Assembly (NCBI GenBank): GCA_029931995.1
Contig: JAOZQX010000098.1
Span: forward strand, 1-5,858
DNA length: 5,858 nucleotides
Direction of reading: 5' to 3'
Source: Bacteroidales bacterium
Lineage (GTDB): Bacteria > Bacteroidota > Bacteroidia > Bacteroidales > GCA-2711565
Both the position numbers and the translations under genes were made by a program. This document shows, piece after piece, positions 1 through 5,858 of the stretch (position 1 is the stretch's first letter; every line of letters starts with the position of its first letter). The notes below the pieces were generated by a model, which worked only from the letters and a program-made list of their open reading frames with translations, had not been told where the DNA came from and made no database searches.

Positions 1-767
1 AATGCTACAATCGTCGCCAAATGGTTTTTTTCGCCTCCATCAATTTTCGAATAAACACGACGCTCACGTTGATGCGCAGCAGCATACAAAATATCCGGAT
101 TACGTGGATCCATTTCCATGTCCGATATTCCGGTATATTCTCCTACGTGTAAAACACGCTCCCAGTTTTTACCGCCATCTATGGTTTTATACAAACCTCT
201 TTCGCCACCAGGTCCCCAAGCTTGTCCTTGAGAGGCAACATAAACGACATTGCTATTACGTGGGTCGATCATAATTTTGCCAATTTGAGAACTGGTTTTT
301 AAACCCATATTGCTAAAGGTTTTCCCGCCATCGGTTGTTTTGTAAACACCATCGCCGTATGCTAGGTTACGTTGCGAATTATTTTCGCCTGTACCTACCC
401 AAACTACATTTGAATTGTTTGGATCCATTGTTACACATCCAATAGAAAAAACCGATTGATCATCAAATACCGGTTCGAAAGTTGTTCCATGATTAATGGT
501 TTTCCATAATCCTCCGGAAGCAACGCCAACATAATATTCTGAGTTGTTTTTTGGATTAATTGCTAAATCGGAAATACGACCGGAATAGGCTGCAGGTCCA
601 ATACTTCTGAACTTTAAAGTGCTCACCATATCACTACTAAACTCAAATTCAGTAGGTGACGAAGATTTCTTTTTGCTTTTTTTTGCAGATATCTGCGTTG
701 TAGGAACCATAAATAATATGGCAAGGATAAATGTAACAATCCATCCTTTGTTTGTATTTTTTTTCAT
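1..767 (-). CDS. Secreted BNR/sortilin-like beta-propeller protein, N-terminal part (runs off left edge)
   Basis: The visible part is 255 residues, starting at ATG 767-765 and open at position 1. Residues 1-28 form a signal peptide: a KKNTNK basic start, a hydrophobic core at about 9-24, and a likely signal peptidase I cut after ISA. A lysine/serine stretch follows (29-37). From residue 53 the sequence matches the large exported family annotated as glycosyl hydrolase, BNR repeat or sortilin/VPS10-like: FRSIGPA, GRISDLAINP, ASGGLWKT, VWVGTGENNSQR, GDGVYK. Asp-box-type loops are visible at 90-97 (TINHGTTF), 144-151 (TTDGGKTF) and 195-202 (TIDGGKNW), spaced as expected for blades of a propeller. 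Family members are usually near 1,000 residues, so about three quarters of the gene should lie outside. Enzymatic activity is unproven for this family; periplasmic or surface binding is equally possible. The last ~10 visible residues fit the family pattern less well. The gene is co-directional with gyrB, but a strong terminator separates them. Confidence 0.88.
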   Translation of the reverse strand, partial: MKKNTNKGWIVTFILAILFMVPTTQISAKKSKKKSSSPTEFEFSSDMVSTLKFRSIGPAAYSGRISDLAINPKNNSEYYVGVASGGLWKTINHGTTFEPVFDDQSVFSIGCVTMDPNNSNVVWVGTGENNSQRNLAYGDGVYKTTDGGKTFSNMGLKTSSQIGKIMIDPRNSNVVYVASQGQAWGPGGERGLYKTIDGGKNWERVLHVGEYTGISDMEMDPRNPDILYAAAHQRERRVYSKIDGGEKNHLATIVA

Positions 768-795
768 AATTGTAAATTATTTAATTTGATTGAAC

Positions 796-828
796 TAAAA
801 TTAGAAAAATTATTCTATTAGCTGCAAT
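796..828 (-). promoter_or_regulatory. Weak candidate promoter for the BNR/sortilin-like gene
   Basis: On the minus strand ATTG (828-825) is followed after 21 bases by TAATTTTA (803-796), which matches seven of eight positions of the Bacteroidota -7 consensus TAnnTTTG. It lies about 30 bases upstream of the start codon, which is a sensible distance. The region is very AT-rich, so a chance match is quite possible. Confidence 0.25.
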
Positions 829-888
829 CTTTTTATACCAATAAGCAAAATAATAAGACCTATGGAGAAATTTTTTGAAAAGGCTTAT

Positions 889-925
889 AAAAAAAGAGCC
901 GAATTATCTTGTGATAATCCGACTC
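889..925 (-). terminator. Rho-independent terminator of gyrB
   Basis: Read on the minus strand, a 13-base stem (GAGTCGGATTATC, loop ACAA, GATAATTCGGCTC) pairs fully, with two G-U wobbles, and is followed at once by seven T. It begins 29 bases after the gyrB stop codon. The plus-strand reading has no comparable T-tract directly after the stem and would place mismatches in it, so the structure is oriented for gyrB. It implies that gyrB and the downstream BNR-like gene are transcribed separately. Confidence 0.87.
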
Positions 926-953
926 AATATTTTTAAGCTTATACTTTTAGTTT

Positions 954-2957
<2,004 letters not shown>

Positions 2958-2966
2958 TCAAACGAA

Positions 2967-2997
2967 CAAATATACTATATTTTTATGGATAAAACAG
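2967..2997 (-). promoter_or_regulatory. gyrB promoter, Bacteroidota-type
   Basis: On the minus strand TATATTTG (2974-2967) is a perfect match to the Bacteroidota -7 consensus TAnnTTTG. A CTG within ACTGTTTT (2997-2995) sits 20 bases upstream at the -33 position, where TTG or TTTG is usual. Transcription would begin near 2960, giving a leader of roughly 27 bases before the ATG. The gyrB leader has no clear Shine-Dalgarno sequence, which is normal for the phylum. The -33 element is the weaker half of the call. Confidence 0.6.
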
Positions 2998-3011
2998 TAG
3001 GAAATGGCAGT

Positions 3012-3165
3012 AAAATCAATGTTTTTATTAACATGAAATTGGGGAAAAGTTGGCAACGGAAAAACTTCTTTTAAAGTATTAAAATTCAAGCTGGAAAATA
3101 TTTAGTATTTTAGTAGTAATTGTTTAATCTTAACTTATACTTTTTACAAGTAAAACATTGATTTT
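3012..3165. repeat. 14-bp inverted repeat pair in the divergent promoter region
   Basis: AAAATCAATGTTTT at 3012-3025 has its exact reverse complement AAAACATTGATTTT at 3152-3165, with 126 bases between the arms. The arms could bind one regulator at two sites in opposite orientation, or pair in a long plus-strand leader RNA. The right arm ends three bases before the start codon of the small leader ORF. The AT-rich composition weakens the case. Confidence 0.45.
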
Positions 3166-3168
3166 TTT

Positions 3169-3210
3169 ATGATTTCCCCCGAGCATTCAAGTTCTCTTCT
3201 AAGCTTTTGA
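3169..3210 (+). other. Possible 13-residue leader ORF
   Basis: ATG at 3169 opens a 13-codon frame, MISPEHSSSLLSF, ending at TGA 3208-3210. Five of the 13 residues are serine and two are leucine. The stop codon lies inside the 5' arm of the terminator-like hairpin at 3206-3228, so a ribosome reaching the stop would cover that arm. This is the geometry of a translated leader controlling an attenuator. Against it, there is no recognisable ribosome binding site, and short frames of this size are common by chance. No homologue is recognised. Confidence 0.15.
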
Positions 3211-3236
3211 AAAATCTTATTTTTCAAACTTTTTTT
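3206..3236 (+). terminator. Terminator-like hairpin in the metalloprotease leader
   Basis: TTTGAAAAA (3206-3214), loop TCTTA, TTTTTCAAA (3220-3228) is a perfect 9-bp inverted repeat. It is followed by C and seven T (3230-3236), the layout of an intrinsic terminator on the plus strand. The stem is AT-rich with only one G-C pair, so it would be weak. No annotated gene ends here: gyrB is divergent. It would therefore act as a leader attenuator or end an unannotated short transcript. It may also be a chance structure in AT-rich DNA. Confidence 0.4.
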
Positions 3237-3282
3237 GAGTTAAGTTGTATAAATCCGTTGAATATAAACCAAAGTATAAAAA

Positions 3283-5858
3283 ATGAATTTTAAATTAAAG
3301 AAATTTGAAACTAGAGCTTTATTGGTAATTTTAATTGTTTTCGTTTTTATTTCAATATGCAATGCACAAAACAGACCTCACAATTTAAATGATATATCTT
3401 TTAAAAATTTGAATAAAGTTTTAAAAAGTAATTATTCTCTCAAATTTGAAAATGCAATTCAATCTCGAGAATTTTTTATTAATCCAAACATGCAGAAAGT
3501 AAAAGCTGTAATGCTTAATGATACATTGTTACTTGATTTGTTCGCTGACAAACAATACAAGGCCTTAATTGACAAGGTGAATATTGATGTAAATGGTACA
3601 CATTCAATTCGAGCACGCTTGTTAAACCATAATTATGGATATTGTATGATTTCAACTTTTGATAATAAAACTTTGATTCAAGTTGATGTGCCAGAGCAAA
3701 ACGAATTATATGTGTCGAGATATGATCAACAAGAAAATAAGTATTATCTGCTTCAGGTTGATAAGTCTAAACTTAATATTTTGGAAGGAGGTCTTTCTCT
3801 TATTCCTCCTGTCGACAATAATGACTCTGAAAATTATAGTAATGTATCTCAAGAAAATTATCAAATTATTAAAGACAGTGAAAGTGCTAGTATAAATGAG
3901 GATACTTCGGTTACATCAATAACTCATGAGGTGTTTAAAAAAACTAAGAATGATCAGAATGCTAATGATGTATTATTTAAGGAAGAAGTAAAGGATATTA
4001 AAGTCAAAAATAGTGGCAGTAAAAATGAAAAAAATGAGCAAAATAATCTTAAAGCTGATACCTATGCTATTTATGGGGAAATAAATAGTTTTAGTGGAGG
4101 TACTGATGCAGATAGTGATGGATATTTTGAAACATATACATTTTATATTGGAGTAGATGGAGATGCAAGTCCTGGTCCTTCAACAGTTTATTTTAAAATT
4201 ATTTGTAATACTACGGGTCAGGCCTGGTGGTCTTCGAGCTCATATTCGATTACAGGTACTGAAACGGATTATCGTTATTTTGCTTTTGATGAGACAACCT
4301 TTGCAGCCTATGTTTCAGGAAATACAGATATAGATTTCACTGTAGAGTTATGGGATTCATCAAAATCAACTTTGCTTGCCTCGGATGAAAGTTTAACTAA
4401 TGAACCAGTTAAAGCTGATTATGTTGCTACCTCAACAACCTATGATATTTATGGAATAATAAACAATTTTGTTGGAGGTGCTGATGCAGATAGTGATGGA
4501 TATTTTGAAACTTTTGACTTTCAGATAGGAGTAGATGGAGATGCAAGTCCAGGCCCTTCAACAGTTTTTTATAAAATAATTTGCAATACTACTGGCCAGA
4601 CATGGTGGTCCTCAAATACATACTCGATTACAGGTACTACAACAGATTATCGTTATTTTTCATTTGATGAGACAAACTTTGCAGCTTATGTTTCAGGAAA
4701 TACCAATCTAGATTTTACTGTTGAGTTATGGGATTCTTCAAAATCTACATTACTTGCCTCGGATGCCGATGTTACTGATGAACCAGTTAAAGCTGACAAA
4801 ATTACGTCTGACACACCTGAGACTATAACACTAATGATTGTATATACACCAGCTGCTGCTGCTTGGGCGAGTTCAAATGAAGGTAGTATTAACAATACCA
4901 TAAGCTCGTTAATAGGAAAGGCTCAATTGGCTCTTAATAATAGTAACACATTGATTACTCTATCGCTCGTTCATTCTGAACAAGTAACATATACTGAAAT
5001 AGATAGCGATACGGACCTGAACAACTTAACATATGACGCTGATGGCGTTATGGATAATGTTCATAGCTTAAGGGATATCTATGCAGCTGATCTAGTTGTA
5101 TTATTGGAGTTGACTGAAGATACCGGAGGATTAGCTTGGTTACTAGGTTCGTCTTTGGGTAGTCCTGATTATGGATTTTCTTTAACAAGAGTTCAACAGG
5201 CAAGTTATACTTATACTACAATTCATGAAATTGGACATAATATGGGATGTGCTCATCATAAATCACAACTTGTTCAACCAGGCCCCGGTCTTTACAGTTA
5301 TTCGGCAGGTTGGAGGTGGACAAGTACAGGCGATGTGAAATATTGTTCGTTAATGACTTATGAAAGCGGAAGTGATTTTAATGATGGAATTAATCATACC
5401 AGAGTAGCACATTTCTCAGATCCGAGTATTTATTATCAAGGAGCAGTAACTGGAGATGCAACTGATGGTGATAATGCTAGAACTTTAAGAAGTACTAAAT
5501 CCGTTGTTGCCGCATATAGATCATCATCATCCAGCAAAACTCTATCTGTTTCTCCAAGCAACAGGGATGTGAGTTCTGAAGCAGGAAATACTACTTTTGA
5601 AATTACCTCAAATACAGATTGGACTGTAGGCGATAATGCCGATTGGTTAACAGTTTCTCCATTAAGTGGAAGTAACAATGCAAGCCTAACAGCAACTTTT
5701 TCTGAAAATACAACAGCAGGTTCAAGAGTGGCTACAATTACTGTAGCTGGTACAGGAGTGAGCTCAAAAGAAGTAACAGTAACTCAGGTTGGCAAAACCC
5801 TAACAGTTACTCCTGCTAACCGTGATGTAAGTTCTGCAGCAGGAAGTACAACTTTTGA
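3283..5858 (+). CDS. Secreted reprolysin-like zinc metalloprotease with twin repeat domains and BACON domains (runs off right edge)
   Basis: The first 858 residues are visible and the frame is open at the window end. Residues 1-28 are a signal peptide (core 12-25, likely cut after CNA); the cysteine at 26 lacks a good lipobox. Residues 29-176 look like an M12-type propeptide, ending in a stretch (LLQVDKSKL) like the end of bacterial reprolysin propeptides. A polar Asn/Lys/Glu/Ser linker follows (177-257). Two domains at 261-379 and 387-505 are 82% identical and each contains a DADSDG calcium-type loop. The catalytic domain spans about 513-746: it opens with ITLMIVYTP, has the zinc motif HEIGHNMGCAH (His648, Glu649, His652, His658), a Met-turn SLMTY (Met691), and ends in DNARTLRSTKSVVAAYR, typical of bacterial M12 reprolysin-like peptidases. 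A serine linker (747-751), one BACON domain (754-836) and the start of a second follow. All catalytic residues are present. The protein is probably exported; type IX secretion is plausible but its C-terminal signal would lie outside. Substrate unknown. Confidence 0.93.
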   Translation, partial: MNFKLKKFETRALLVILIVFVFISICNAQNRPHNLNDISFKNLNKVLKSNYSLKFENAIQSREFFINPNMQKVKAVMLNDTLLLDLFADKQYKALIDKVNIDVNGTHSIRARLLNHNYGYCMISTFDNKTLIQVDVPEQNELYVSRYDQQENKYYLLQVDKSKLNILEGGLSLIPPVDNNDSENYSNVSQENYQIIKDSESASINEDTSVTSITHEVFKKTKNDQNANDVLFKEEVKDIKVKNSGSKNEKNEQNNLKADTYAIYGEINSFSGGTDADSDGYFETYTFYIGVDGDASPGPSTVYFKIICNTTGQAWWSSSSYSITGTETDYRYFAFDETTFAAYVSGNTDIDFTVELWDSSKSTLLASDESLTNEPVKADYVATSTTYDIYGIINNFVGGADADSDGYFETFDFQIGVDGDASPGPSTVFYKIICNTTGQTWWSSNTYSITGTTTDYRYFSFDETNFAAYVSGNTNLDFTVELWDSSKSTLLASDADVTDEPVKADKITSDTPETITLMIVYTPAAAAWASSNEGSINNTISSLIGKAQLALNNSNTLITLSLVHSEQVTYTEIDSDTDLNNLTYDADGVMDNVHSLRDIYAADLVVLLELTEDTGGLAWLLGSSLGSPDYGFSLTRVQQASYTYTTIHEIGHNMGCAHHKSQLVQPGPGLYSYSAGWRWTSTGDVKYCSLMTYESGSDFNDGINHTRVAHFSDPSIYYQGAVTGDATDGDNARTLRSTKSVVAAYRSSSSSKTLSVSPSNRDVSSEAGNTTFEITSNTDWTVGDNADWLTVSPLSGSNNASLTATFSENTTAGSRVATITVAGTGVSSKEVTVTQVGKTLTVTPANRDVSSAAGSTTF
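4063..4419 (+). repeat. Twin domain copy A within the metalloprotease
   Basis: This encodes residues 261-379. It starts YAIYGEIN, contains the loop DADSDGYFE (275-283; Asp at 275, 277 and 279, Glu at 283) like an EF-hand-type calcium loop, then GVDGDASPGPSTV, one cysteine (308), a WW pair, SITGT, AAYVSGNT, FTVELWDSSKSTLLASD and ends EPVKAD. The alternating pattern suggests an all-beta fold. I do not recognise a named family with certainty. The second copy follows at an offset of 378 bases. Confidence 0.85.
4441..4797 (+). repeat. Twin domain copy B within the metalloprotease
   Basis: This encodes residues 387-505. It aligns without gaps to copy A over 119 residues with 97 identities. The calcium-type loop DADSDGYFE (401-409), the cysteine (434), the WW pair and the ending EPVKAD are all kept. 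Differences cluster in the first strands and in the segment before EPVKAD. A 21-base spacer separates the two copies. DNA identity is also high, including a 31-base exact match (4103-4133 and 4481-4511), which indicates an in-frame tandem duplication. Confidence 0.85.
5542..5799 (+). repeat. BACON domain 1 of the metalloprotease
   Basis: This encodes residues 754-839, starting LSVSPSNRDVSSEAG. It has the BACON hallmarks: a conserved tryptophan pair in NTDWTV and ADWLTVSP, a glycine-containing turn (SGSNNA), then TFSENTTAGSRVATITV and the closing strand EVTVTQVG. BACON domains are beta-sandwich modules common on Bacteroidota exported enzymes and are proposed to bind carbohydrate or mucin. The following copy starts 86 residues later. 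Confidence 0.85.
5800..5858 (+). repeat. Start of BACON domain 2 (cut by right edge)
   Basis: The last 19 full codons plus two bases repeat the start of BACON 1: LTVTPANRDVSSAAG against LSVSPSNRDVSSEAG. The match continues to the last base, so at least two, and probably more, tandem BACON modules follow the catalytic domain. Their number cannot be told from this window. Confidence 0.8.

Noticed and set aside
2..274. Plus-strand 90-codon frame
   Set aside because: It is antisense to the BNR/sortilin-like coding sequence, which has clear family motifs; the plus-strand translation looks like no known protein.
862..936. Plus-strand 24-codon frame (starts MEKFFEKAYKK)
   Set aside because: It spans the gyrB terminator stem, has no ribosome binding site or promoter, and is short enough to be chance.
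3234..3260. TTTG (3234-3237) with a downstream TATAAATCCG as a metalloprotease promoter
   Set aside because: The spacing is about 12 bases instead of 19-21, and the second element does not match TAnnTTTG.
3358..3360. Cysteine 26 as a lipoprotein attachment site
   Set aside because: The residues before it (ISI) lack the small residue required at -1 of a lipobox; cleavage after CNA by signal peptidase I fits better.
3683..3895. Plus-strand 70-codon frame
   Set aside because: It lies in another frame inside the metalloprotease propeptide and linker; the enclosing 858-codon frame with a signal peptide is clearly the real one.
4686..4901. Minus-strand 71-codon frame
   Set aside because: It is antisense to twin domain B and the start of the catalytic domain.
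5436..5678. Minus-strand 80-codon frame
   Set aside because: It is antisense to the end of the catalytic domain and BACON 1.

Overview
The window looks like a piece of a Bacteroidota chromosome. It is AT-rich with A-rich, Shine-Dalgarno-poor start regions. It carries a perfect TAnnTTTG -7 promoter element in front of gyrB, a short GyrB of about 659 residues, a BNR/sortilin-like exported protein of a kind common in this phylum, and BACON domains. A marine or gut-type Bacteroidales/Marinilabiliales relative is plausible, but that placement is inference.

Layout from left to right: (1) 1-767, minus strand: the N-terminal 255 residues of a secreted Asp-box (BNR/sortilin-type) beta-propeller protein, cut by the left edge. 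(2) 768-953: a short intergenic stretch with a strong Rho-independent terminator for gyrB and a weak candidate promoter for the propeller gene, so these two genes are probably separate transcription units. (3) 954-2933, minus strand: a complete, intact gyrB. (4) 2934-3282: a roughly 350-base divergent intergenic region. It holds a good gyrB promoter, a 14-bp inverted repeat pair, and a terminator-like hairpin with a T-tract on the plus strand, 46 bases upstream of the next gene and overlapping the end of a possible 13-residue leader ORF. (5) 3283-5858, plus strand: the first 858 residues of a large secreted zinc metalloprotease, open at the right edge.

The metalloprotease is the most interesting gene. 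Its order is signal peptide, propeptide-like region, polar low-complexity linker, two ~119-residue domains 82% identical to each other with a DxDxDG calcium-type loop, a reprolysin-like (metzincin) catalytic domain with HExxHxxGxxH and a Met-turn, a serine linker, one complete BACON domain and the start of a second. Housekeeping gyrB is flanked by two exported proteins with no evident functional link to it or to each other. I see no tRNA, rRNA, CRISPR array, insertion sequence or phage gene. No clearly new multi-gene system is visible; the candidates for novelty are the protease architecture and its leader region.
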